A DNA stretch of 42,349 nucleotides from CAYNDB01 sp964395915. GTDB lineage: Bacteria > Nitrospinota_A > UBA7883 > JAJRTC01. The notes beneath the pieces are model-generated. The model saw nothing but the letters and a program-made list of their open reading frames with translations. It was not told the DNA's origin and searched no databases. The position numbers and the translations under genes are program-made. The first letter of the stretch is position 1. Each line of letters opens with the position of its first letter. The stretch lies in assembly GCA_964395915.1 (NCBI GenBank), contig CAYNDB010000007.1, forward strand, positions 1-42,349, in the 5' to 3' direction. This document shows positions 15,090 through 23,275 of this stretch, piece after piece.

Positions 15090-15716
15090 ATGGAAACTGT
15101 CGAATATCTTGCGTTGGCAATGGGCCTTGCATGGGCCTCAGGCATCAATCTTTACGCAACGGTCGCTGTACTTGGGATCATGGGGGCAACGGGCAATATA
15201 GTCCTCCCGGAACAGCTTGAGCCGCTTACCAGTCCTGGCGTAATAGCTATCGCCAGTGTCATGTACTTCATTGAATTTTTTATAGATAAAACCCCCGGAC
15301 TAGACTCCGCCTGGGATTCCGTTCATAGTTTCATACGTATACCCGCCGGAGCGATAATAGCCGCTGGGTCAGTAGGAGAGATCAGCCAGGAAGCGCAGAT
15401 CATCGCGTTTATGCTGGGTGGCGCCGTGGCGGCGTCATCTCATGGAGTAAAGGCTGTCGGGCGCCTGGCCATCAATACTTCTCCTGAGCCTGTCACAAAC
15501 TGGTTCGCATCTATCAGTGAAGATTTTGCGGCGGTAGCGGCTTTATGGGTCACCTTTAACTACCCGTATGCAATGCTCGGGTTTGTTTTGGCTTTTTTCC
15601 TCTTTGCTTTATGGATTACGCCAAAGCTGTGGAGGGTGTTCAAAGCTATGGTTTCAAGGGTTATATCGTTGTTTAAACCAGAGAATCCCAACACCGCGCA
15701 ACGGCCCAGCTCCTAA
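15090..15716 (+). CDS. DUF4126 integral membrane protein
   Basis: 208 residues with about five hydrophobic helices. The N-terminal pattern GLAWASGINLYATVAVLGIMGATG and the central FIDKTPGLDSAWDSVHSFIRIPAGAI block are characteristic of the DUF4126 family of unknown function. GGAGGTG precedes the ATG by 5-6 bases. It stands alone, with no operon partner. A perfect 10-base inverted repeat (CGCAACGGCC / GGCCGTTGCG, 15697-15706 and 15723-15732) spans the stop codon and could act as its terminator. Confidence 0.85.
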   Translation: METVEYLALAMGLAWASGINLYATVAVLGIMGATGNIVLPEQLEPLTSPGVIAIASVMYFIEFFIDKTPGLDSAWDSVHSFIRIPAGAIIAAGSVGEISQEAQIIAFMLGGAVAASSHGVKAVGRLAINTSPEPVTNWFASISEDFAAVAALWVTFNYPYAMLGFVLAFFLFALWITPKLWRVFKAMVSRVISLFKPENPNTAQRPSS

Positions 15717-15732
15717 AAAACAGGCCGTTGCG
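15697..15732 (+). terminator. Hairpin at the DUF4126 3' end
   Basis: CGCAACGGCC (15697-15706) pairs perfectly with GGCCGTTGCG (15723-15732) across a 16-base loop that includes the stop codon. Only a weak T-rich stretch follows (TTAGTTTG), so it may be a transcript-stability hairpin rather than a strong intrinsic terminator. It also lies beyond the end of the RRM gene transcribed from the other strand. Confidence 0.45.
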
Positions 15733-15792
15733 TTAGTTTGAGATTGTAGGTTTACGTATACCCCTACGCTTGACCGGAAATACCGAAAAACG

Positions 15793-16068
15793 TTACCAGC
15801 TTTTTTTATCGCGTCTGTTGTCAGCTCGCTCCCTCGCTTCGTTTACTCTCAGGCTTCGGCCGCCAAAGTCGGAGCCATTAAGCGTCTCGATAGCCGCGCC
15901 GGCATCGTTGTCATCCATCTCAACGAATCCGAAACCACGGAACCTGCCGGTGTCACGGTCGCTGATCAGTTTTACCGAAGTGACCTCTCCATGTTGACCA
16001 AAAAGGTCACGAAGCTCATCTTCAGTGGCGCTGTAAGGAAGGTTACCAACATAAATAGTTTTCGACAT
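15793..16068 (-). CDS. RRM-domain RNA-binding protein
   Basis: 91 residues: a single RNA-recognition motif with RNP2 IYVGNL (5-10) and RNP1 RGFGFVEM (44-51), and a short basic tail (RERADNRRDKKSW). The aromatic residues of RNP1 that stack on RNA bases are present. Small RRM proteins of this kind occur in cyanobacteria and many other bacteria, often cold-induced, and act on mRNA. AAGGAG lies 9 bases before the ATG. The 5' region on the minus strand contains a small hairpin (GCCGT/ACGGC, 16099-16125) which may matter for its regulation. Confidence 0.92.
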   Translation of the reverse strand: MSKTIYVGNLPYSATEDELRDLFGQHGEVTSVKLISDRDTGRFRGFGFVEMDDNDAGAAIETLNGSDFGGRSLRVNEARERADNRRDKKSW

Positions 16069-16564
16069 TTCTTTGCTCTCCTTGAAAAATTAAACTATGC
16101 CGTCAGCTCCGAGGCTGAAAACGGCTTTATGGATAAATATAAACAGACTGGTAAAAGTCCGCGTTTTTGAACGAACCTAGACGTTATTTCGCCTGAAGGT
16201 TTGTTTTTATCGATTGGCGAAAAGGCGAACCTATGAATATTCTTGATCGAAGGCATATTATTCTGCACGCATAAAGGGATTATTTATCTATTGCGTATGT
16301 TCCGATTTCAGGAAAAAGGATAAGGAAAAAGAAGGAAGGAAATAGTCATAACTTCGTATAAAACCAAAAACCATCAAGTTCTCAATTGATATGATAGAGC
16401 TTTGCAACACTCAGTTTTACTTATAAAAACATTTTTATCATGTGTAAGACTGTACCACAATATGGCATAAAAAACGCCTGCACATAAAATTACCTTAGAT
16501 TATATAGAAATTATCTTATATAACCAGCTTTTTTTTTAAATTTATACATAACTATTTATTGAGT
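16069..16564. other. AT-rich intergenic region upstream of the RRM gene
   Basis: About 500 bases with no supported gene. It holds a short hairpin at 16099-16125 in the RRM leader, and TTTCGCC ... GGCGAAA inverted heptamers near 16190-16225. The remainder is AT-rich with purine runs near 16310-16345. No further structure was recognised. Confidence 0.4.
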
Positions 16565-16604
16565 AAAAAAAACCCGCGCCACCTGAAAAAATGACGCGGG
16601 TTTT
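16565..16604 (-). terminator. Intrinsic terminator of groESL
   Basis: AAAACCCGCG (16569-16578) pairs perfectly with CGCGGGTTTT (16595-16604). On the minus strand the stem is followed by eight T, making a classical Rho-independent terminator, and it lies 20 bases past the groEL stop. Confidence 0.92.
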
Positions 16605-16623
16605 GAGTTTCTAGCAAACAGGG

Positions 16624-18282
16624 TTAATACATGCCACCCATGCCGCCCATACCACCCATGCCGCCCATATCTCCTCCTGGCATTGCCGGGCCGCCTGCGG
16701 ATTTCTCCTCAGGAATGTCCGCTACCATGGCCTCTGTGGTAAGCAAAAGCGAAGCTATCGACGCCGCGTTCTGCAACGCTGTGCGGGTCACCTTGGTCGG
16801 GTCGATGATACCGGACTGTACCATATCGACATACTCGCCGGTGGCCGCGTTAAGGCCGACACTCTGCTTTGATTTCTTAACTTCCTGAACAACTATCGAG
16901 CCTTCCAGACCGGCGTTGTTGGCTATCTGCCTGATTGGCTCCTCCAACGCGCGGCGCACAATGTCTCCGCCGATCTGCTGGTCGGCATTAGCTGTTTCCA
17001 GCTTGTCCAGAGATGAAATGCACCGTAAAAGAGCCACTCCGCCTCCAGGAACAATACCTTCCTCCACGGCGGCGCGTGTTGCGTGCAACGCATCCTCGAC
17101 ACGAGCCTTTTTCTCTTTCATCTCGGTTTCGGTGGCCGCGCCTACGTTGATAACCGCGACACCGCCAACGAGCTTGGCAAGCCTTTCCTGCAGTTTTTCC
17201 TGATCGTAATCGGAGGTTGTCTCCTCTATCTGATTGCGAATCTGCCTGACCCTGCCTTCGATATCCTTGCCCTTGCCGGAGCCTTCAACGATCGTTGTAT
17301 TGTCCTTATCAATAGTAATACGCTTGGCCTGACCAAGATCGTTTACATCAACGCTCTCAAGTTTCACTCCGAGCTCTTCGGAAATAACGTTACCACCGGT
17401 CAGGATGGCGATATCTTTTAGCATCTCCTTGCGGCGATCCCCAAAACCTGGAGCTTTGACCGCAGAAACGTTGAGAGTTCCGCGAAGCTTGTTCACAACA
17501 AGAGTGGCCAGAGCCTCACCATCCACATCTTCGGAGAGAATCAGCAATGGTTTGCCCATTTTGGCGACCTTTTCCAGGATCGGAAGAAGATCTTTCATGT
17601 TGGATATCTTTTTTTCATGGAGAAGAATATAGCAATCTTCCAGCACACACTCCATCCGCTCCGGATTGGTGACAAAATAGGGAGATAGATAGCCGCGGTC
17701 AAACTGCATACCTTCGACGATCTCAAGCGACGTCTCCATTGATTTCGCCTCTTCAACCGTGATAACGCCGTCTTTGCCGACTTTATCCATAGCTTCAGCG
17801 ATAAGATCACCTATCGCCTTATCGTTATTGGCGGAAATGGAGCCTACCTGGGCTATTTCCTTTTTATCTTTTGTGGCTTTGGAAAGTTTCTTGAGCTTTC
17901 CAAGAACAGCTTCAACGGCAATATCGATACCGCGCTTGACGTCCATGGCGTTTGCGCCGGCTGTAATGTTTTTCATCCCCTCACGGAATATCGCCTGCGC
18001 AAGAACGGTTGCCGTGGTGGTTCCGTCACCAGCCACATCGGAAGTTTTCGAAGCCACTTCGTTAACCAGCTGCGCTCCCATATTCTCGTAAGAATCTTTA
18101 AGCTCAATCTCTTTTGCTACGGTTACACCATCTTTGGTGATCGTAGGTGATCCGAATTTTTTATCGATTACAACGTTCCGGCCTTTAGGGCCGAGAGTTA
18201 CCTTGACCGCGTTAGCAAGCTGATCGACACCACTCATAATTTTATGACGGGCGTCTTCACCAAAGATTATCTGTTTTGCCAT
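16624..18282 (-). CDS. groEL: Chaperonin GroEL (Hsp60)
   Basis: 552 residues, full length for the family. It begins MAKQIIFGEDARHKIMSGV with the LGPKGRNVV phosphate-binding region, GDGTTTATV, and the terminal GGM repeat tail (MGGMGGMGGMGGMY) typical of group I chaperonins. It forms the 14-mer cage that folds proteins with ATP and GroES. groES lies 61 bases upstream on the same strand, and the CIRCE/promoter region precedes groES, so the two are co-transcribed under heat-shock control. The terminator is at 16565-16604. Confidence 0.99.
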   Translation of the reverse strand: MAKQIIFGEDARHKIMSGVDQLANAVKVTLGPKGRNVVIDKKFGSPTITKDGVTVAKEIELKDSYENMGAQLVNEVASKTSDVAGDGTTTATVLAQAIFREGMKNITAGANAMDVKRGIDIAVEAVLGKLKKLSKATKDKKEIAQVGSISANNDKAIGDLIAEAMDKVGKDGVITVEEAKSMETSLEIVEGMQFDRGYLSPYFVTNPERMECVLEDCYILLHEKKISNMKDLLPILEKVAKMGKPLLILSEDVDGEALATLVVNKLRGTLNVSAVKAPGFGDRRKEMLKDIAILTGGNVISEELGVKLESVDVNDLGQAKRITIDKDNTTIVEGSGKGKDIEGRVRQIRNQIEETTSDYDQEKLQERLAKLVGGVAVINVGAATETEMKEKKARVEDALHATRAAVEEGIVPGGGVALLRCISSLDKLETANADQQIGGDIVRRALEEPIRQIANNAGLEGSIVVQEVKKSKQSVGLNAATGEYVDMVQSGIIDPTKVTRTALQNAASIASLLLTTEAMVADIPEEKSAGGPAMPGGDMGGMGGMGGMGGMY

Positions 18283-18343
18283 GTTACTTTAATACCTCGT
18301 ACGTAAGTGTTTATTATTTTCCTCAAATTAGATAGAACAGCTG

Positions 18344-18637
18344 TCAGCCGACAATTCCCAATATGTCGTCTTCACGCATAAGCAGATATTCGACACCATC
18401 GATTTTTATCTCTGACCCGGCATATTTGGAATATATAACCTTATCCCCTTTTTTCACCGCCATGGCGCGTGTAGAGCCATCATCCGCTATTTTGCCGGAG
18501 CCTACAGCGACAACTTTCCCTTCCTGCGGTTTCTCCTTCGCGGAATCGGGAATGATAATTCCGCCTTTCACCTCTTCCTTAGCATCAGCCGGTTGAACCA
18601 GCACACGGTCATGCAGCGGTTTAATATTAACGCCCAT
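18344..18637 (-). CDS. groES: Co-chaperonin GroES (Hsp10)
   Basis: 97 residues: IKPLHDRVLVQPADAKEEVKGGIIIPDSAKEKPQ contains the mobile loop (EVKGGIIIPD) that binds GroEL, and GDKVIYSKYAGSEIKIDG and the LMREDDILGIV end are diagnostic. It is the heptameric lid for GroEL. AGGAGG precedes the ATG (reading the minus strand, TCAAGGAGGTAACTAG). It is the first gene of the groESL operon, behind a CIRCE operator. Confidence 0.99.
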   Translation of the reverse strand: MGVNIKPLHDRVLVQPADAKEEVKGGIIIPDSAKEKPQEGKVVAVGSGKIADDGSTRAMAVKKGDKVIYSKYAGSEIKIDGVEYLLMREDDILGIVG

Positions 18638-18727
18638 CTAGTTACCTCCTTGAATTCAATTTAAGTAAATGCAATATCAGTCGATAAATTATTGATCTTT
18701 CAGGGTAGATCGACAATAATCCATCCG

Positions 18728-18754
18728 TTAGCGCTCTCCATGGAGGAGCGCTAA
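18728..18754 (-). promoter_or_regulatory. CIRCE operator (HrcA site) of groESL
   Basis: TTAGCGCTC (18728-18736), nine bases, then GAGCGCTAA (18746-18754). This is the CIRCE arrangement TTAGCACTC-N9-GAGTGCTAA with a symmetric A-to-G/T-to-C change in both arms, which keeps the palindrome perfect. The arms extend to 12 bases with flanking CCG/CGG. HrcA repressor binds such sites in many bacteria; the hrcA gene is not in this window. Confidence 0.92.
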
Positions 18755-18760
18755 CGGATA

Positions 18761-18789
18761 AAGATAATATGCTTCAATGGGAAAAGCAA
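18761..18789 (-). promoter_or_regulatory. Sigma-70-type promoter of groESL
   Basis: On the minus strand TTGCTT (18789-18784) and TATCTT (18766-18761) are separated by 17 bases. The expected transcription start falls at about 18754, the edge of the CIRCE element, the usual geometry for HrcA repression. The hexamers themselves match consensus only moderately. Confidence 0.5.
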
Positions 18790-18907
18790 GGTTCCGTGAG
18801 AAAAAAATGGTATTACAGCAATATTTCTTGATCTACACAATTTAGTTTATAATTTTTAGATTGAATTTTTTTAATTTATCTTTTTTCCGGGGTCTAGGGG
18901 TTTTTTG

Positions 18908-19228
18908 ATGAATTTATACTCTTTATTGGTGGTAAGTTTTTCTTTGCTGATATTTGCAGCGTGCGCCTCAAATCGTGTGGACCTTGCTTTTGATGGCAAG
19001 CTTGGCTACTCCGAAGAAATAAAAGTCACCGTAGAATATTGCCAAAGCTGTCATTTACATCGTGATTTTAATTCTGAACAGCACCTTACGGAAAAGCCAA
19101 TTCTGTATAGTGAAGACCGTTATAGGAAAGCAAATACCTGTAAAGCATGTCATATGATAAAACGTAATTTCTGGAACGACATAATCCGCACAACACATCT
19201 TCCCAAAGGAAGGCTCGTAGCAAAATGA
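18908..19228 (+). CDS. Diheme c-type cytochrome lipoprotein, coupled to diguanylate cyclase
   Basis: 106 residues from ATG 18908, with AGGGG 7 bases upstream (a TTG one codon earlier is not needed). The signal peptide ends in lipobox FAAC (Cys19). Two heme c motifs follow: CQSCH (45-49) and CKACH (78-82), with several other histidines (His51, His59, His97) that could be axial ligands. I do not recognise a named family. It should be a small membrane-anchored periplasmic diheme protein. Its stop codon overlaps the next start (ATGA), so it is translationally coupled to the cyclase gene, which suggests a shared role, perhaps electron input or redox sensing. That role is inference. The upstream gene groES diverges. 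Confidence 0.8.
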   Translation: MNLYSLLVVSFSLLIFAACASNRVDLAFDGKLGYSEEIKVTVEYCQSCHLHRDFNSEQHLTEKPILYSEDRYRKANTCKACHMIKRNFWNDIIRTTHLPKGRLVAK

Positions 19229-20589
19229 AAAATATTCGAGTGGCGTTGCTTGGCGCAGGAAACGGAGCCCACGCCTTGCTGAAAATATTTTCAGAGGATC
19301 ATGAATTTGACATAGCTGGAATATATTACAGAAATGAAGAGAGGCCAGCGGTGGCGCTGGCTCGCGAAATGGAAATCCCTTTATTTAAAGACTTCAGGGA
19401 ACTTGTGGAAAAGAACGATGTCGACCTCGTTATCGACGCCACTGGCGCAAAGAATATCTTGAGCTACCTTGCAAATGAAAAAAAATCGAAGTCAGAAGTT
19501 TTATTCGGTCCCGGCGCCCGTTTTATGTGGAATATGGTCAGTGAATACAAGAAACGCCAGAATGAGGTGTCGCGAAACCTTGAAGATCAAAACATTCTTT
19601 ATAGCTCAGGCGTGATGCTCGCCTCGGCGGCCAATACAGAACAAACGCTGGACCTTATCATGGAAGCGGCCTTGAACCTCACAAACATGTCCGCAGGATC
19701 GCTGGCTCTTTATGACGAGGAAAGAGGAATAATGCAGATCAAGGTGTCCAGCGGTTTTGATAAAGCGCGAATCGCCGAAAATTTCAGCTGGAAAGTACGC
19801 CCTGGGGGGCTTACAGGCCACATACTCTCAAACGATAAACCCACGGTTATTGGAGATTTACGTGACGGATGTGATTTCGATGCCGCCTCTTTGATTGAAA
19901 GAGGGGTTCGGGCCATCATAGCCACTCCACTAAAGGTGGAAGGGAAAATTGTCGGCATTCTTTATCTGGATGATTTCAAGGAGAGAAAGTTTACCAACAG
20001 GGAGGTAAATATGCTCAACCTTCTCTCCGTGCAGGCCGCCGCCGCGATCGACAAGGCGCTTCTTCTCGAAAAGGCGGAGATACTGGCGGTGACCGATGAG
20101 CTTACCAAGCTATACAATCATAGATATTTTGTCCGCTCTCTTGAAAAAGAGATGAAGCGGGCGAATCGTTATGGATATCCCGTCAGTCTTTTCATAATAG
20201 ATGTAGACCACTTCAAACACTACAATGACACTTTCGGACATTTAAAAGGGAACATGATCCTGAAAACTCTTGCCAACCTGTTTAGTAGCGCGGCGAGGGA
20301 TACGGATATTGTCGCAAGGTTCGGAGGTGAGGAGTTCACTATTATCCTCATCCAGGCGGACGAGGAGATGGCCCTCTATGTCGCTGAAAGAATCCGGGCT
20401 GAAGTTGAGAGCTATTCTTTCCCCGGTGAAGAAAAACAACCAAGCGGCAAGATGACCGTAAGCATAGGGATCGCCACGAGCCCGGCCGACGGGGCAAAAC
20501 CGGTTGAACTTATCGAATGCGCGGACAAGGCTATGTACAGATCAAAGGAGTCGGGACGTAACAAAGTGACTTCGTACGGTTCCCTGTGA
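19225..20589 (+). CDS. Diguanylate cyclase with N-terminal Rossmann and GAF domains
   Basis: 454 residues. Residues 1-105 form a Rossmann-type dinucleotide-binding domain: strand VALLGAGNGAHALLKIF with a G-x-G-x-x-A loop (10-15), and a later VDLVIDATG (66-74), as in oxidoreductase N-terminal domains. A short helix (105-125) leads to a GAF domain (about 126-280) with the NTP-type motifs ATPLKVEGKIVGILYLDD. The GGDEF domain (285-452) has DELTKLYNHRYF, the metal-binding DVDHF, the active loop GGEEF (367-371) and an inhibitory RxxD site (Arg358-Asp361) five residues before it. It makes c-di-GMP from GTP and is likely product-inhibited. It is soluble, with no membrane helix. The NAD(P)-binding fold in front suggests it reads cellular redox state or nucleotide; the cofactor is unknown. 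Confidence 0.88.
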   Translation: MKNIRVALLGAGNGAHALLKIFSEDHEFDIAGIYYRNEERPAVALAREMEIPLFKDFRELVEKNDVDLVIDATGAKNILSYLANEKKSKSEVLFGPGARFMWNMVSEYKKRQNEVSRNLEDQNILYSSGVMLASAANTEQTLDLIMEAALNLTNMSAGSLALYDEERGIMQIKVSSGFDKARIAENFSWKVRPGGLTGHILSNDKPTVIGDLRDGCDFDAASLIERGVRAIIATPLKVEGKIVGILYLDDFKERKFTNREVNMLNLLSVQAAAAIDKALLLEKAEILAVTDELTKLYNHRYFVRSLEKEMKRANRYGYPVSLFIIDVDHFKHYNDTFGHLKGNMILKTLANLFSSAARDTDIVARFGGEEFTIILIQADEEMALYVAERIRAEVESYSFPGEEKQPSGKMTVSIGIATSPADGAKPVELIECADKAMYRSKESGRNKVTSYGSL

Positions 20590-20640
20590 AAAGCCGCTCC
20601 ATTAACTTGTCACTCTGAAAATAAAAATAGGTGAAGACGC

Positions 20641-21684
20641 CTAGTACGCGGAAACGATTTTATTGAACGTGCCAAGAAGCTCATCCCGATTATTGTAAAA
20701 CCTTTCCATTAGCTGATCCAGACGGGCTTGGTATGTGTCCGCCAAACGCCCGTCGAAGGTTTTGTAGAAACCGATGATCTGCTCGGAGACAAAATCCCTG
20801 TCCCCATCGGTTAATTCGGCAAATCCAACACGAATGCCAAGCCGCTCTTTCGGTATTTCACCACGAATAAAAGCTTTACCGGCGGTCATACCGGAGCAGA
20901 CATAGTAACCCACGGGCGTTTCCACATCGTATACATTAAGCACGATTCCAATAGTGCCCTGAGCGTATTCCATGAAATAGTCGCGAACTTTTCGTCCGAA
21001 CATAATGACGGGAGGATTCCTGTCCTCAACCTTTAGCCGGAACTCCTTAAGATAATCGTCCCAGCCGATATTGTTTACCCTCGCTTTTCTAAGCTGATAT
21101 TTGCGCAGAAGAGTTTCCTTGATCTCATGTTTATCCATCCCCTCAAACTGGGAATGGTTTATTTCACGCCATGCATGAGGGATACCGGCTCCGGCGCGCA
21201 GGCCGCATCTGTTGCCGCCCTGCCCCGCTACCCGGAACGTTCCAGACGGACAGTAACTGGCAAAAAGGTCATCAACCGAACCACCTATGTTCATTTCCGT
21301 GGGATTCGAAGTATTACCTATGGCCACTTGGGCGTCGCCAGGACACCACACCTCGTTAGGGAAATATGTCGGGAACGTGTCCAGCTTGATTTGATCGATA
21401 AACGCGGCGGAATGATTTCCTATCAACCCATGCACTTCGATATTGGCGGGGCCATCCATACCTGTGCCAACCAGAGTCTGACCACATACGTTTAGCAACT
21501 TGAAATCAGTAACCCCGGCGGATCTTGCGGCCTTCATCATCGAGTTCAAAGTCACGCCACTCATCTCCATCACGCCGCAATCGATCGAGACTTTCTTATA
21601 GCCACGCGCAAGACCGGAAACTTTTTCAAGCGAAACCTTGCTGTCCAGCGCCAACGTTTCCTCGTTTAGATTTTCTTTTGTCAT
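20641..21684 (-). CDS. Glutamate synthase GXGXG-domain protein (GltB domain 3-like)
   Basis: 347 residues. The middle part (about 65-180) repeats the G-x-x-x-G pattern of the GXGXG beta-helix: FKLLNVCGQTLVGTGMDGPANIEVHGLIGN and the following blocks. This domain is structural in the large subunit of glutamate synthase and in the archaeal stand-alone version. The C-terminal 150 residues are an additional conserved region without catalytic motifs I can name. It is the last of four adjacent genes that make up a split glutamate synthase; its start is 13 bases after the FMN gene stop. A Shine-Dalgarno sequence is not obvious, suggesting coupling. It has no enzyme activity by itself. Confidence 0.85.
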   Translation of the reverse strand: MTKENLNEETLALDSKVSLEKVSGLARGYKKVSIDCGVMEMSGVTLNSMMKAARSAGVTDFKLLNVCGQTLVGTGMDGPANIEVHGLIGNHSAAFIDQIKLDTFPTYFPNEVWCPGDAQVAIGNTSNPTEMNIGGSVDDLFASYCPSGTFRVAGQGGNRCGLRAGAGIPHAWREINHSQFEGMDKHEIKETLLRKYQLRKARVNNIGWDDYLKEFRLKVEDRNPPVIMFGRKVRDYFMEYAQGTIGIVLNVYDVETPVGYYVCSGMTAGKAFIRGEIPKERLGIRVGFAELTDGDRDFVSEQIIGFYKTFDGRLADTYQARLDQLMERFYNNRDELLGTFNKIVSAY

Positions 21685-21697
21685 TTAAATATTCGTT

Positions 21698-23275
21698 TTA
21701 AAACGGTTCTTTGCCAAACGTCTCGTATAGCAGCGGGTTTTTACCGTGATAACGGAACCGGCGGGAGCCGATAACATCTTCATGAGTGGTGAACCCAAGG
21801 CCCGCTGTAAGACCTTCCATGCCACGTTTCCATGAGTTCATCATATTAACTATCCGTTTGGCCCCATCTTCAGGGTCAATTCTGTGTCCGTTGGGCCGCG
21901 ACGTTATCCCCCATGCGCACTGGCCGGTGTGGCATCTTCTGCACATTGTGCAACCCAATGGAATTAAATGTCTTGTGCCTGTTCCAACAAAATCGTATCC
22001 CACCATCAAGCCAAGCAGAGCCATTTTAGGATTCAATATGGCGCCTTCACCAATAAGGGTGACTTTTTCCCTCAACCCCTCCGCTACAAGAGCGTCATGA
22101 GCTATTTTCCCTATATAAAGGGTGTTCAACCCTCTATTCTGTAAATCGGATATCGAAGCCGCTCCGGTGCCGCCGCCGCCGCCTCGAAGTGTAATATAGT
22201 CGAACCCTGCGCGGGCAAGGGCCACCACGATATGGTTCACGTTCCAGATTGTGCCGTATATATCCGCGCCGACGAGCTTGTCCGGCCCAAGAGCCGCTCG
22301 CAATGACGCAATCCTCATCCGAAGCTCCTCAATCGAATATTGAAGGTGTTGCGGGTTTGGCGAGTTCAAATCCTTGTAAGGCTCGATACACCGGATAAGA
22401 GCAATCTCCCAGTCATTTTTCGGCGCGGGCAATTTCCCGCCTTTTCCTTTTTTGGCGTCCTGTCCATATTTCATCGAAACACCAAGAAATTGTGAAAGGT
22501 CAACCCACGGGCCGAACCCGCCGGTGCCAAACTGCAAGATGCTATGCTTGAACGCCGGAGCGAAATCCGGATGCAGATAACCCTCTCCAACAAAAAACGG
22601 CCTGTCCAAATCTATCGACGCCATCAATCTTGCGAGAAACGCCTCATGACTATTTGAGCCATAGCTCATATGTGAGTCAAGAACAGGTGTGCCGACATGT
22701 ATCCGCCGGTCAGGATGTTTGCCCATATGACAGTTGGAAAGCTGTCCTGCGAATTCATTTCTATTGTCCCGTTGCGGGTTAAGAATAATCGACGCGTCGA
22801 TATGAAAATCTTCGTAGTCCGGCTCCTGGCTATATTCATTCATCGAGCTTGTCATCACATGTCCGTATGAACGGCGAAGGTTCTGGAATATTACCTTCGG
22901 TCCATGATCAGGAGTGCCGATTTCGTTAAAGTTAGGATTACGGTCTACCGTGATCGCGTTTGTGGGACACATCGCGACACACCGCTTGCAGTTGCAGCAA
23001 TCCAGGTCGAATATATGCAGTTCCTGCCTTAATAACGCTTTGTCAGATGTCTCCTCCGATACTCTTCGCCCCTTGCTATCCTGATAAATGTCCCGGCCTT
23101 CGAAGACGCAGAATTCACGACTTTTATCGGAAAGGTTATGAGTGCATTGCTCAACACATGTATAGCACCATACGCATTTATCGGGGTCTACCGTCACTTT
23201 GAACTCACCGCCCATCTGGCCGATGCCGATTTTCAACGGACGATCGTATTCTATTGTCCTGTCAGAGAGTTTCAC
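21698..23275 (-). CDS. Ferredoxin-FMN glutamate synthase domain protein (GltB domain 2-like)
   Basis: 525 residues. N-terminal ferredoxin-like part has two CxxCxxCxxxC clusters (Cys34/37/40/44 and Cys93/96/99/103). The main part is the FMN-binding glutamate synthase barrel: RIASLRAALGPDKLVGADIYG and the flavin loop RGGGGGTGAA (364-373). The Fe-S motif GCTMCRRCHTGQCAWG (441-456) supplies Cys442, Cys448 and Cys453 of the usual CxxxxxCxxxxC 3Fe-4S site. It catalyses 2-oxoglutarate plus ammonia to glutamate, with electrons through its Fe-S clusters. GTG start with AAAGGAG 7 bases upstream; it overlaps the preceding amidotransferase gene by 14 bases. This is the archaeal-type layout with fused ferredoxin. 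Confidence 0.92.
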   Translation of the reverse strand: MKLSDRTIEYDRPLKIGIGQMGGEFKVTVDPDKCVWCYTCVEQCTHNLSDKSREFCVFEGRDIYQDSKGRRVSEETSDKALLRQELHIFDLDCCNCKRCVAMCPTNAITVDRNPNFNEIGTPDHGPKVIFQNLRRSYGHVMTSSMNEYSQEPDYEDFHIDASIILNPQRDNRNEFAGQLSNCHMGKHPDRRIHVGTPVLDSHMSYGSNSHEAFLARLMASIDLDRPFFVGEGYLHPDFAPAFKHSILQFGTGGFGPWVDLSQFLGVSMKYGQDAKKGKGGKLPAPKNDWEIALIRCIEPYKDLNSPNPQHLQYSIEELRMRIASLRAALGPDKLVGADIYGTIWNVNHIVVALARAGFDYITLRGGGGGTGAASISDLQNRGLNTLYIGKIAHDALVAEGLREKVTLIGEGAILNPKMALLGLMVGYDFVGTGTRHLIPLGCTMCRRCHTGQCAWGITSRPNGHRIDPEDGAKRIVNMMNSWKRGMEGLTAGLGFTTHEDVIGSRRFRYHGKNPLLYETFGKEPF

